DNA of 64,000 nt from Homalodisca vitripennis (GCF_021130785.1 NC_060213.1:67518501-67582500); one strand, 5' to 3'; positions 25,285 to 37,690 are shown, counted from the first letter of the stretch. Notes: generated from the sequence alone by a model not told the origin. A program made the numbers and translations.

Positions 25285-27925
25285 TATTAGACTTCTTGAT
25301 ATAAAGTTCCTTTAATATTTCGGCTTTGCCGTTTTCAAAAGGGTATATTAAGGTATAATAAAAAATAACAACACAGCAACAAAATTTACAAAAGTAAATA
25401 AATAAAAATTTAAATAAATAAATAGGAATTGAACATGTGATTAACACCAAAGAGAAATAAATAATATCATGAACAGAGAAAGATTTTAGAAAAATAATAC
25501 ATAATAAAAACTATTTATCATTTCATCTTTTATTCAGACCAAAGGTTACTTTTGATTTTAATATTAACTGATGTGCCTGTTCTAAATTTTATAAGTCAAT
25601 TTTGTTTCCATCTTCGGGTACTTTGCAAATACTTTCAGTCAATAACATTGTTCAAAATTAATTATGTTTATGAAAATTCTTTTCAAAAGGAATTATGAAG
25701 CAGTAATTTATTTAAAAACTATAATTTTACTATTATTTCTTGCTGTATATTGTGGAAAAAGTAAAAAGTTTTAAAATCCGATAACTCTGAAAACACGATT
25801 TTTATGACAGAATATTACTTCATTGGTCCCATTTACTGATTGCAAATTCGAAGAATTTTATATATGTTTAAAATAAAATTGTCTGCGTGCAAGACACTGT
25901 ATCCTCGTTCTTATCCTCTAATATTATGTAAAGCTGAAACATTCTAAAAATCTATAATAGTATATTCACCAAGAGATAATGTCATATTACTCATAATAGT
26001 TTTGGACCAAATGTGCTACTTGATATCCAGAAAAGTTCGTGTAAATGATTTTAAAGCAAAAATTAAACTGATTTTGAGTGTAGAGTTTTTATACAAAATT
26101 AAATTAGGTTAAACGCAATAATGACTACAATACAATACACACTATTTTTTAAAATATTCCATTAGTATTAGAAAATTGGCCATCAATATCCGATATATCT
26201 TACATGTGACTTAACCGCCCTAATTGCCTTCTATTCTCCTATTTCTTCATTTTCTAGCACACTGCTTCCACTTTTTAAATTTTTGACTCGTCCATCTTTG
26301 CTGTAGTCTTTGTAGAGGTCTTCATCCTTCGTGCTCTCCAAGTCTTTAAAATGAGCCATTCCCTTTAGTCAATCCGTGTTAATTCAGTCTAATTCTCATT
26401 TTTCTTACATAGATATCTCACTTTCTCATTATGTATTATCCTCCATGGTCTTTAAAAACACAAAGACATCTTAAGCGTCTTCAGTTAATGCTCAAGATTA
26501 GGAAGTTCTTATGGTCCCTTATACGGATTTTATATAGTTTCATACAAATAACTGTTGTAGCTTTTAAAAGATAGTTTTTAAAGCATAACTTATGTGCCAG
26601 TCCATTAACAAATTGAATTTCATATACAATTCCTACAATAAATAATGAACATTTTTTGGCTTAGCTCCTTTGCTAGAAACTTTAAACTGCGTCTTTCAAA
26701 ATAATTCAAGTAAATTGCCCATTTCGTTAAGGCAAATGTACAAACACGTTAGGATATTGCGTTCAGGTAACACGCATATAGTAATACATGTACATGCAAG
26801 CTTGCCTACATTCTTGTAGGATAGAAAAATGAGCTTCTAGGGAGTTCAGAAAGGATATACTGCCCAAAAAGGTATACAGTCTCTTTCCTTAAAAGAGCAA
26901 GTTTTAAAATATTTGTAATAAGAGAGATTAATCATGACTTCATATTTAAATACAAATATTGTATAACACAATATGCTTGTTTCATGAAATTTAAATTTCT
27001 ATATATAAATCTTTTTCTAAAGTGCTCAATTTATGTTGACCGTAACAGATGACAACGACTGTATTTGCCCAATGGTAGTTACGTAATGAAAGCTTACATT
27101 CTTATGTTATTACACTGTGGCATTGTGGATTTGTTATTACAATCATGGCTTTTAGGTCCCTCGGTGGTTTTGTTTGATCGTTTTGGTGAACAATAAAAGC
27201 TAAACATTGCATTGAACTGTATTTTATTGAAGTTATTTACCAATGAAACATTATCAAAACAAAACGCTGATGTTTACATACGTCACTGTTTCTTGACTAT
27301 GGTGTTTATTTTAACTTTGCACTCCATTGTTATATTCAGATAATTTTACAAATCTACTTACAGTGAAATAATTATTATTGTATTGAGTTTAATTTTTTAC
27401 ATAATGTTTATCAATAGCTAACGAGAAGCACAGTATTTCAGACAGAAACTAAAAGATTGATTGCTGGAGAATATGCTTTCCTTAATAGTTTTTGCTTAGC
27501 GGTGAACTTGTTGTCGACATAGTTTGATTAGTGATCTCAAATTACTATCTTCCTCACCTAGATATCCATCTTCCGTTTCAAACATTAACTAGACAGTGGT
27601 TGATATATACACGGCTAAACACTTCTAACTTGTATTACAGTTGCGAACCTTATGATTCTTTGTAAAAATTTCTGCTTTGAATCTGCGGGAAATATATAAT
27701 AATAAATATCAGAAAATTAATAATAACTTTTAACAAACAAATTTTAGAATTCCGGGTTAGTTAGGTTATAATATTCTGAATCTCATTATGAATTAAACAG
27801 TGACGTGATAATAATGGATAATAATGTAATCACTTGCAGTCCCTGACTGCCTAAATATAATGATGTTATCAAAAGTTACATAACAAAACTATTTTTGAAG
27901 TCATGGTTATTTTTAAGACTAGTTT
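24774..27925. repeat. Direct repeat flanking the R1 element, copy 1 (partner 32704-35225)
   Basis: This starts at actaataatat inside the LINE linker and ends at aagactagttt, exactly where the R1 poly(A) tract begins. The second copy starts exactly at the R1 5' end and ends at the same aagactagttt. The two are collinear and roughly 95-97% alike, with many one-base indels. Copy 1 has about 500 bases (25281-25785, with (TA)n at its left edge) and about 85 bases (26061-26145) that copy 2 lacks. No gene is contained apart from the LINE 5' end. Confidence 0.9.
25230..25281. repeat. (TA)n microsatellite
   Basis: A pure dinucleotide run of about 26 units. The matching run in copy 2 (33164-33180) is shorter and sits at the edge of the 500-base deletion, so slippage or recombination at this tract probably produced the difference. 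Confidence 0.95.
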
Positions 27926-28099
27926 AGTTTTTATTTTTTTTTTTTATTTATTTTTTTTTTTACGTAGGGGGAATGCATTTGCGCACGGAGTGTGGGACTC
28001 CCTTGCGGACTACCCACTAAACCCCCCTACGGGCCACGAAGAGCCCAGGCCGGAAACCCTTTCGGATGACATCTTGCCTGGTCCGTGTGTCTTATGTCC

Positions 28100-30770
28100 C
28101 AACCAGGACAAAACTACTTGTTTCGGAAAGCTAGGGGTCAGCCAGGCATCCGTCTTCACGCTTCTGATGAAGGATCGCATGTACATGAGTGGTGACTGCA
28201 TTCCAGGCGTCCCTCATTCTGCAGCATCATCTCCACAATGGGTCTCTGCCGTAACATCACCAAACTGTGGTGGCGAGCGTTTGCCTGGCCGCGGTGAAGC
28301 GCCCGCAAGCGAAGAAAGGTGTGATGAACATCATCATCTTCCTCCGGGCAGTAAGCACACGAGGCGACCTGACTTTTCCTATCCTGTAGAGGTACTTCCT
28401 AAAGTAACCGTGCACCGTCAGGAACTGACACAGGTAGAAATCTATCTCCCCGTGGCCACGATCTATCCACGATTGAAGCTCTCGAATGAGACGGAAGGTC
28501 CAGCGACCGTCCGATCCTTCCGTCCCACCTCCGTGCCAAACCTGCAGAGTCTCCGCCCTGGCAGCAGCCAAGGCATCCTCTCTACCCCCCTCGGCAGCCT
28601 CCCAGGAGACGGTCTGTCTCTCGATGGCCAGCAGGTCAATAGGAATCACCCCAGCCACGACCGCCACAGCCGAACCGGAAACGGTGCGATAGGCGCAGGC
28701 GACCCTAAGTGCCGCTCTTCTCTGTACCGATAACAGCTTTTGACTGTATCGCCTTATCCTCATGACACCCGCCCAAACCTCTGCGCCACACAGAAGGGTT
28801 GAGTTTACAGTAGACATGAGGAGGCGTCTCTTACTTGACCTAGGGCTTCCTACGTTAGCCATCAGCCTGCTGAGGAGACATAACCACCTTAGAGGCTTTG
28901 TCACACACCGCCTGAATGTGCTCCCAATACCGAAGACGGCAGTCGAGTAACACACCCAGGTACTTCGCCGCAGTCCTTGTCCGAACCTCGACACCCCCCA
29001 CATTCATAGAGATCAGAGTGGGGATTCTCCGTCGAGTGAGCATAACGATTTCGGTCTTGGCGACCACCAGCTCAAGTCCATGTCTCGTCATCCAGGCATT
29101 GACCCGAATCATTACCTGATTAAGGCGTAACTGTGCCAAGTTCGGCGTCCTCGCCGTGATGACTGCAGCCACGTCATCAGCATAAACCCACGAGGTAGAC
29201 GTCGTGGGGCATCTCGAGGCGAAGCAAACCATCGTATGAAACATTCCATAGGTCTGGGCCAAGAATAGACCCTTGAGCCGCACCGGCAGTGACCTCTTTT
29301 TGTTCTCCTTCCGTCTTTGGTTTCATACAATAGCTGTTGGTTCTTCAGGTAGTCCTGCACAATGACCAGGAGATAGTCGGGCACGCTGAAGTCCCGCTGC
29401 AACGCCTCTAGCATGTCCTCCCACCGAGCAGAGTTAAACGCCGTTCTTTACGTCAAGTGTAACCAAACAGCACAATCGGCCGAGCCTGGTGACAAGCTGT
29501 TTCGGCCTGCTGTACGGCACTGATCACCTCTGTAATGGCGTTCAGAGTTGAGTGTCGCTTTCGAAAGCCATGCTGCCGGGGAGAGAGATCTCCGTCGGCT
29601 TCGATGGACGACTGCAACCTGGGTTTCAGTAACCTTTCATAGAGCTTCCCCGCGGTGTCAAGCATACAAAGTGGCCTGTATGCCGACGGGGAGTTCGGAT
29701 CACTTTTGCCTTTGCTGATCAGCGCCAACCTAGCAACCTTCCAGCGCGACGGGAACACACCCGCTACCAAACATGCATTAAACATGTTCAGCAGCAAGAG
29801 TGGATAGCTCGAGCTCGCCGCCACAATCTTCAAAACCTCAGCTGGGAATGCCATCAGGTCCAGGAGCCTTCTTGTTGCGCATGGTAGACACCGCCGCTAC
29901 AAGCTCCTGCTCCGTAAAAAAAATGGGGAACGTCTGGTACCGGTCTCGCTACTCTCTCCTCCCGCCTTACAGGGTGACTTGGGAAGAGAGCTTCCACGAT
30001 CGTCGAAATCATTCCAGCAGGCATTTCCGTGCTTTTCCCTATTCCTCCGAGCTTTTTTTTCGCACAAGTTTTTATCCTCTTCCCCAAGGGTTCCGAGTCC
30101 ACTTCCTGGCAGAGCTCACGGCCAGCATCGTGCTTTGCTCAAACGAATTGCTGCACTCAGAGCTTTCTTAGCAGCCTTGTGCTCTGCCGACCTAGTTATA
30201 GCTTCAGGCCAGGCCGGTTTCGAGCTCGCTGCGCTCTACGTCTGCACATTAGTGCAGTTCTCCTGAGCTCGCCGATTTCGTCCGTACACCAGAAGGCTTG
30301 GCGACGGCCCCGGTAAGGTCGTTTTCCGAGGCATTGACGAATTGCAAGCGTTTTCTATCAGTTTCATGGAAGAGTCGATATAAGCCTCAACCTCAGCTGT
30401 TTCAGTGGACTCGGGAAAACCCGGAACACCAGCCTCGATACTACGATCTAGCTGTTCGACAAGTTTTCCCCTGTCCAGCTTAGCCAGATTCCAGCCAAGA
30501 GCGTTTCGGGTATTCGCTAGCCGCGGCAGCCGGATTACCGATAAGATGGAATGCGATGAACTCGTGGTCACTAGCAGTGTAGACGTCCATCACTCGCCAT
30601 TCCGCTACTAAAAGGAAGCAAATCGGCCGATACCATCGTAATATCTGGTATTGACTCACCAAGAGTGCTTCGGAAGGTCGGCCTTGTCCCCTCTATTCGC
30701 AACTTCCAAATCGAGTCTCGAGACCATCTCCAAAAATATGTCTTCCCCTCACGTTAGTCACGGGCATTTC
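28100..30770 (-). pseudogene. ORF2 of the R1-clade element: endonuclease tail, reverse transcriptase, C-terminal domain
   Basis: Several frames carry consecutive pieces. These are the endonuclease C-terminal part (EMVSRLDLEVANRGD, then ASDHEF with the conserved Asp-His) at 30770-30540, a linker to about 30240, and RT fingers and palm at 30050-29450 (FPSRWKVARLALISKGKS, RPLCMLDTAGK, QHGFRKRHSTLNAI). They continue with the palm at 29400-29280 (DYLKNQQLLYETKDGRR), the YADD box at 29173-29184, the thumb (TAAKYLGVLLDCRLRYW), and the downstream R1-type domain (TLLCGAEVWAG, WTFRLIRELQSWIDR, then a Cys/His-rich end with TFFACGRF) to about 28250. Remnants continue to about 28100. At least six frameshifts separate these pieces. 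The N-terminal endonuclease, including its early catalytic residues, is missing. Confidence 0.9.
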
Positions 30771-32325
30771 CGGGCTGCCGCATTTCCAACAATTACTGCT
30801 CCTATCCGGTCCGGAAACAGTTCCTCCTAGTGTGACCGTAGCCGAGACAGCGGAAGCATCTGTCCACCTCCACACGGCCCCGAATCCGGCAGACGACCCA
30901 CCCGACCTTGATCTTCCCCTTTCGGAGTACTGTCAAGGAGTCACTCTCGAGCAGCTCAACCACGGCCTTCCTCTGTTCTTTGCCGGTTAGGCTTGAAGAG
31001 GGTAACCCTAATTTCGCCACCAAGGACAGGAAACTCCCTGCTTAGGGCGTCCGAGATGTCGGCTTCGGTGGTCAAGGCGTCCAGATCTAGGATCTCTAGC
31101 CTTGCCTTAGGAACAATGGAGCGAACATCGCCCCTGTCACCCACCGCCTTCTGTATCGCCTCCTGGAGTTTCCTTCCTGTCGTCCCATTTTTGCGATTTC
31201 CAGTAGTAATACTCCTCCAGTGACAGTCTTCCTTATGTGGCGTACCACGGTGCCCGACTCTTCGGGAATAACTCCAGCCCCTCATTGCACCAAGAATCTC
31301 GGCGTATGACTTGCCAGCTTTAGGCTTGACAATCACCACCTGCCTCCCAGGCCTGGAAAGCGGGAGTTTCTCCGGCTTCTTTACTTGTGTGGGAGGAGGT
31401 GGAGGTAGGTCTTGCCTCTTCCCGCTCTTATCTACGGCCTTCGCTTTCCTTTTTTTTCTTTTTTGAGACTACCGGGCGAAAACTCGCTCTCTTCTGTCGC
31501 GTTGAAAGAAGCAGGCTCTCCGGCGTCTCTCTGCCGCTTTTCCTCCCTTGGATGTTCAGGGGGACTTCCGGCCGCTCTTTTCCCAGCCGCGGTAGAGGCT
31601 GCTGCCACCATAGATGGTGATGGGGCCTGAGTGTCTTTTTCGCAACTTTCTCTCTGCAGTCTCTCCATCGATATCTTCCAGACCTGCCACAAAATGTATC
31701 GATCAGATCTAGAGACGACTCCAGAGAGATCATGCCGTACCTGACTGCCGTGCTTAGGCTCTTCTGTCTCGACGTAGCTGCTCGCATGTCGAGAAGAACC
31801 TCTTTCATTCCTCTTTACCTCCGTGAAGATGGTGTCCGCCGCATACTCCATGTTCTTCCCATCGGGGGAAACCAAGGGAAAAGATATTTCCTGACCTCTG
31901 ACTGGTGTTTCCTCAGACTGTAACTCATCAAAGACAAACTGGTGTACCCGTCTCTTGTGAGGCACAGGAATCCATGGCCTGCAGAGATGCCGAAGGCGGA
32001 GTCTCGCTATGAGGTCGCGAAGGAGGGGACCTCAATAAACGACTACTCTTAGCAAACGGGTCTGCAGTACACGAAGGGAGAGGGGGAATTCCTTCTCCAA
32101 CCTCTCTGTATCGTTGTCGATGGGTTTTTGCGATTCCCATACTTTGTTTTACCAGCGCATCGTGCGACAAGGGCGGCCCGGAAAAAATCGGGAACGGGTG
32201 TACCCTTGAGGACTGAGCCTCTACCCCAGTTCCCTGGGGCCCGACCTCCGTACTCCCAGCACCGGAAACCAGACGTGCCGGGGGCCGACCGTAGGCAATG
32301 CAGAGTCCAAACCTCTGCATCCATG
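30750..32325 (-). pseudogene. ORF1 (gag-like, CCHC zinc knuckles) of the R1-clade element
   Basis: The likely start is the Met codon near 32320 (MQRFGLCIAYGR). Three frames then follow one another: Pro/Ser-rich N-terminal sequence to 31930, charged sequence with HQFVFDELQSEETP to about 31430, and then KSYAEILGAMRGWS at 31339. The conserved gag core comes next (VPKARLEILDLDALTTEADI), then GWVVCRIRGRVEV and a CCHC knuckle CFRCLGYGHTRRNC near 30810-30860. A second knuckle begins CWKCGSP near 30790. The second knuckle is cut short and leads within about 20 codons into endonuclease sequence, so the end of gag and most of the endonuclease have been deleted together. The family role is RNA binding and RNP formation. 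Confidence 0.85.
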
Positions 32326-32703
32326 GCGCACTTCCTGACTAGGGCCCGAAGGGGCTGGCTCCTGGCGTCATACCAGAGAAAACACCCATCGGCAGTGCAA
32401 AGCACATATCAGTCCCTGCGACAATTCAGGGACACTCCCCGGGTTCTCCGGTATGCGCCGGGGTCGAAAAGAAGGAGGAAGTGACACCCACTTGGGGTCG
32501 AAGAAAAGAAGAGGTGGGCGAGATTTGCCCAGAAAAGATAAAAGATGTCGAGCTAAGATCCGAAGAGAGAAGAAAGACCTTAGCTCTAGAAGGACTGTGA
32601 GGAGAGTATCACAGCTAGGCTCAGGTAACCCCGGGGTCGCCAGCCTTCCCCCGAAGAAAGGGGAGGCCTCCCGTGTAGTCGAAAGCCGACTACCCCTGAG
32701 GCA

Positions 32704-35225
32704 ACTAATAATATTTTGAGACCAGCTTTGGATCACTCACATCAACGCCCTCTTCATCCTTAATGGTTTGAGGAACGAAGCATTGGTGCTTTTTCTTTCC
32801 CCTATTTTTGTTCACTATATCCCATACAGTTTTTTGCTTTATTTGAAGAGTTCTGGAATCTCCTCCAGCACTTTGGCTGATTTTGCAATTCTAACTTTAG
32901 ACATGTATTGCGTTTTAATGATAAATAATGATGTTCCTCACATCAGAAGAATCCAAATCTTTAGTCAAGTGATACCACTGGAGTAAGTTACCTGATAAAC
33001 TTTAGTTACCGTTGTAACCGAGACAATAGCAATAAATGTTATGTATTTAATGAAACGTTTTTTTCAAATATCACATAGAGAGTATTCTACAAATATAATG
33101 AAAACGTACACAAATGTGTACATTATTACCTTTGCGTAAAATCTTAGTTGTTCTAATTTCCTGTATATATATATATATATCTGAAAACACGATTGTTTTG
33201 ACTGAATATTACTTCATTGGTCCTATTTACTGATTGCAAATTCGAAGAATTTTATAGATGTTAAAAATAAAAATGTCTGCGTGCAAGACACTGTATCCTC
33301 GTTCTTATCCTCTAATATTATGTAAAGCTGAAACATTCTAAAAATCTATAATAGTATATTCACTAAGAGATAATGTCACAATACTCATCATAGTTTTGGA
33401 CTAAATGTGCTACTTGATATCCATAAAAGTTCGTGTAAATGATTTTAAAGCATTTTCCATTAGTATTAGAAAATTGGCCATCAAATACCCGATATATCTT
33501 ACATGTGACTTAACCACCCTAATTGCCTTCTATTCTCCTATTTTTTCATTTTATAGCACACTGCTTCCACTTTTTAAATGTTTGAATCGTCCATCTTTGC
33601 TGTAGTCTTTGTAGAGGTCTTCATCCTTCCTGCTCTCCAAGTCTTTAAAATGAGCCATTCCCTTTAGTCAATCCGTGTTAATTCAGTCTAATTCTCATTT
33701 TTTCTTACATAGATATCTCACTTTCTCATTATGTATTATCCTCCATGGTCTTTAAAAACACAAAGACATCTTAAGCGTCTTCAGTTAATGCTCACGATTA
33801 GGAAGTTCTTATGGTCCCTTATACGGATTTTATATAGTATCATACAAATAAACTGTTGTAGCTTTTAAAATATAGTTTTTAAAAGCATAACTTATGTCCA
33901 TTAACAAATTGAATTTCATATACAATTTCTACAATAAATAATGAACATTTTTTGGCTTAGCTCCTTTGCTAGAAACTTTAAACTGCGTCTTTCAAAATAA
34001 TTCAAGTAAATTGCCCATTTCGTTAAGGCAAATGTACAAACGTTAGGATATTGCGTTCAGGTAACACGCATATAGTAATACATGTACATGCAAGCTTGCC
34101 TACATTCTTGTAGGATAGAAAAAATGAGCTTCTAGGGAGTTCAGAAAGGATATACTGCCCAAAAAAGTATACAGTCTCTTTCCTTGAAAGAGCAAGTTTT
34201 AAAATATTTGTAATAAGAGAGATTAATCATTGACTTCATATTTAAATACAAATATTGTATAACACAATATGCTTGTTTTCATGAAATTTAAATTTCAAAA
34301 TATAAATCTTTTTCTAAAGTGCTCAATTTTATGTTGACCGTAACAGATGACAACGACTGTATTTGCCCAATTGTAGTTACGTAATGAAAGCTTATATTCT
34401 TATGTTATTACACTGTGGCATTGTGGATTTGTTATTACAATCATGGCTTTTAGGTCCCTCGGTGGTTTTGTTTGATCGTTTTGGTGAACAATAAAAGCTA
34501 AACATTGCATTGAACTGTATTTTATTGAAGTTATTTACCAATGAAACATTATCAAAACAAAAACCGCTGATACATACGTCACTGTTTCTTGACTATGGGT
34601 GTTTATTTTTAACTTTGCACTCCATTGTTATATTCAGATAATTTTACAAATAACTTACAGTGAAATAATTATTATTGTATTGAGTTTAATTTTTTACATA
34701 ATGTTTATCAATAGTTAACGAGAACCACAGTATTTCAGATAGAAACTAAAAATTTGATTTCTAGAGAATATGCTTTCCTTAAGAGTTTTTTGTTTAGCGG
34801 TGAACTTGTTGTTCGACATAGTTTTGATTAGTGTTCTGAAATTACTATCATCCTAACTAGATATCCATCTTCCGTTTCAAACATTACCTAGACAGTGGTT
34901 GATATGTACACGGCTAAACACTTCTAACTTGTATTACAGTTTCGAAGCTTATGATTCTTTGTAAAAATTTCTGCTTTGAATCTGCTGGAAATATATAATA
35001 ATAAATATTAGAAGATTAATAATAACTTTTAACAAACAAATTTTAGAAATTCTGGGTTAGTTAGGTTATAATATTCTGAATCACTTATGAATTAAACAGT
35101 GACGTGATAATAATGGATAATAATAATAATCACTTGCAGTCCCTGGACTGCCTAAATATAATGATTTTATCAAAAGTTACATAACAAAATTACTTTTGAA
35201 GTAATGGCTATTTTAAGACTAGTTT
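32704..35225. repeat. Direct repeat flanking the R1 element, copy 2
   Basis: The first bases (actaataatat, then gaccagctttggatcactca) repeat the LINE linker at 24774. The following sequence tracks copy 1 to aagactagttt at 35215-35225, after which sequence unrelated to the R1 element continues. It is shorter than copy 1 because of two deletions (after 33180 and near 33450). Differences are scattered single-base indels and substitutions. Confidence 0.9.
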
Positions 35226-36728
35226 CCAGCAAATGAGAACTATGTGAATAGGTATGAAGTATCGTTTGGTTTTTTCATCATGTGATTTTGAAGACAAGAG
35301 TTGATCGTTTACACACGCCCTCATTACACTTGTCTTCTCAGTTGGATATCCACCGTTACGGTTTACTGGGTAATGCTTGAAACAAGTTATGAGCTCTATA
35401 TAATAAACTGATATGAAATAAAGTAGATATTGAATATAAATTTATCTTAAAATATAAGTATACACTATTTTGGTACAGAGTTGATATAGATCCTGAGACT
35501 TGAAATTGAATGTTGAATAAGCTATCAGAAGTATGTCCCAAACGTAATTTAAAGTAGGCTTTTATATTTACCGCTATATAAAAACATAGAATCCATACAA
35601 GTTACCTAGAATCAAGATTAGTAGATAACGAATATGATAATTCTCTTTTGACCGGTCTTGTTATAATGCTGTAAAACACATTTTGAGGAAACAATTAATT
35701 ATGCCGTTTTCTTGTGATTAAAGCCCTCAACGTCTAAACTTTAATGTACAAATAATAAAACCTATTTAAACAATACTTATCTGTTACATATAAATCACGA
35801 CTACGCCACATTACGTGCCACGTAACAGGCTTGTCTTGAGGATGCTTACAAATGTTCAAATTTGTACATGTAGGTGTACATGTGTTACTACGACATATAA
35901 CAAAAACTTGTCATACGATTGTATTTGGTTTCATTATTTATTTACTTATTGTACCCAAAAAAATTAATTTACAAACACATAGAGCAAATGAGCGTTTAAT
36001 TAAATGATTTTACAATTATGAAACCAACATAACCTCTGTCTTGAAATTTACACAGAGGTAGAATTTTAATCATATTGAATGGACGGCGATTATAAATGAG
36101 TTTTAAACAAAACGAGGTAAATATATATTGTCACTTCCATTGTATAAACAAGTGACAAGTAATGGGTATTAGTTGCAACACGATCAGTAGGATGTAATTA
36201 AAATAAGCAGGTGACTATATCATTTGACAGGAATGTAAAGGTCAACAGGGTTCGTGGTATGCTCTATTGTTGCAGTTTATGATACCTTTTTAATAACAAG
36301 ACCAATTTACCGTTATTGTATTTAGAATACTATATTTTCGCTAAAAGAGGTTATCATGTTTAATGTCAGTACTTTGAAATCGTTATCAGTGCACAGAAAC
36401 CATGTATTTCGTATGCAAAGAAATTGATGTTATTAAACTGGTATGTTACGTGTATAGTGACTATTTTATATCTAAAATATCATTTTATTAATTTTAGTTT
36501 TTGATAAAACACTTACATGTCATTCAAAGTCAATTATTAATTAGAATAGAAATTCTAGGAAAGGTTATATTTGTCTAGTTTAGTTTTTCCCACTTTCTGA
36601 ATTTAAATAACTGCTATATTTATTACATTTGTATTTATGATATAGTTTTTATGTTATACTTTGTTATTCAAACATATAAAAACATTTAACCAGTCTAAAT
36701 TATTCATTTTACACATAAAATTAGTATA
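35226..36728. other. Remainder of unit X, no gene seen
   Basis: This is diverged from 46.05-46.5 kb (shared gaagacaagag-tgatcgttt/gaaaacaagagtgtatcgtt and actgggtaatgcttgaaa/cctgggtaacgcttgaaa). A GC-rich patch at about 35805-35850 is an inverted relative of 7445-7490. Confidence 0.5.
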
Positions 36729-36932
36729 CAGGATGTTCATTTTAAAACTTCTAATTTGTATTAAAAGACTTATAGCCCAATTATTAAATTGTGTAAACGG
36801 GAGTGTATTGTAGTACTTGGCAGAAAAAGTTGTTATTGATTCCCCAATTAGTACTTACACTCCAGTTTACAGAATTTTTATACTTACTTAAGTCTATTAA
36901 TAAGAGTTTGAAATTTTCAAATTAACACCCTG
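36729..36932. mobile_element. Small mariner-type MITE with TA target duplication
   Basis: The termini are caggatgttcattttaaaac and its imperfect inverse (...gttaatttgaaaatttcaa read inward from cagggtg). They are flanked by TA on both sides. The element is about 204 bp with no coding sequence. The imperfect inverted repeats extend about 40 bases and include ttaataagagttt/aatttgtattaa-like sequence. The corresponding part of unit Y appears to lack it. Confidence 0.6.
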
Positions 36933-37190
36933 TATAATATTTGAAAAGGATGACACATTTTATAGATATATGTTACATGGTTTCTTATATAATTAAATTT
37001 TTTGCAATAGAAAATATAATTTCTATGTTGTGTACGAGAGGATCCATAACGCTTTACGAAGGGATTTTTAAATTGTAAGAACCTTCTTTGGTTCTAGCAT
37101 TTTTTTGTAAAATAAGTACTATCATCGTGTCTCAAATTTTTAAAAAGCTTTCAATTTGTAAAATTCTTCACATCATTAAACACAATTAAG

Positions 37191-37690
37191 TTACTTACTC
37201 ATATGTTGTAAATTGTTATCGTTAAGAATTATACTTTTGGGACTGGAGCATGTTAAAAATACTCGCCCTCGAATAACAGTCTCCAAATAAATAATAATTA
37301 AACGGGAAGAAAATGTCAAATTAAGACTACAAGTATTGGATAAATTTTCCCCTGTAAGATACAAAGTTGCCACTAAGTCCATGGCAGTCGGATCAATCAC
37401 ATATGTGTGAAGATCCTGCATTCTAATTTTATGCAAACAAATTAAGTTGACTTTGACTGAAATGTTCGAATCCATGATAATAAGCCGATAGAACGGGTGA
37501 TAAGGAACCCTAAAGAATGACACCGAAGTTTACAGAGAACTCACTATCGGTCTTTGCCGAACTGACGATGCTCGTAACACCATTGTACAGAGTGCATTGC
37601 ATAACAGCTACACGCACAGCCCTTTGAACTTTATAGTGGAAGTTCTGCCATACTTTGACCTTTCCTGAGTTCTTCCTTGATTATATAATT
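37191..37690 (-). other. Conserved module plus 110-codon open frame (partner 46625-47130)
   Basis: On the minus strand the 150 bp promoter-like module (37690-37540) is followed by an open frame, 37523-37191. Its segment YLTGENLSNTCSLNLTFSSR has a recognisable protein-level counterpart in unit Y (YLTGVNRFYTSHANFTLYSR) although that copy is interrupted. This could be a first exon of a duplicated gene. I do not recognise the family, and nucleotide similarity alone could explain the resemblance. Confidence 0.35.

Larger units (their letters stand above)
27926..32703 (-). mobile_element. Decayed R1-clade non-LTR retrotransposon, near full length but internally deleted
   Basis: A 4.8 kb minus-strand island is far richer in G and C than the AT-rich surroundings. 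The order on the minus strand is a GC-rich 5' leader (32703 to about 32320), ORF1 (gag with zinc knuckles), remains of the endonuclease, RT, a C-terminal domain, a 3' UTR, and a poly(A) tail (T-rich 27926-27961). The RT blocks (RPLCMLDTAGKLYERLL, FRKRHSTLNAI, LLYETKDG, YADDVAAVI) are characteristic of the R1 clade of arthropods. R1 itself is 28S-rDNA specific, but relatives in the clade use other targets, and no rDNA is seen here. It carries numerous frameshifts and is not functional. Confidence 0.92.

Noticed and set aside
28486..30611. Several plus-strand frames inside the R1 element
   Set aside because: They are antisense shadows of the GC-rich ORF2 and ORF1 and contain no domains.
27926..32703. 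28S rDNA insertion site of a canonical R1
   Set aside because: Neither flank resembles rDNA. Both are AT-rich unit X sequence.
24774..35225. LTR retrotransposon with 3 kb LTRs
   Set aside because: The interior is a non-LTR element with a poly(A) tail and R1-type RT. The repeats contain part of an unrelated LINE and lack LTR ends, a primer-binding site and a polypurine tract.
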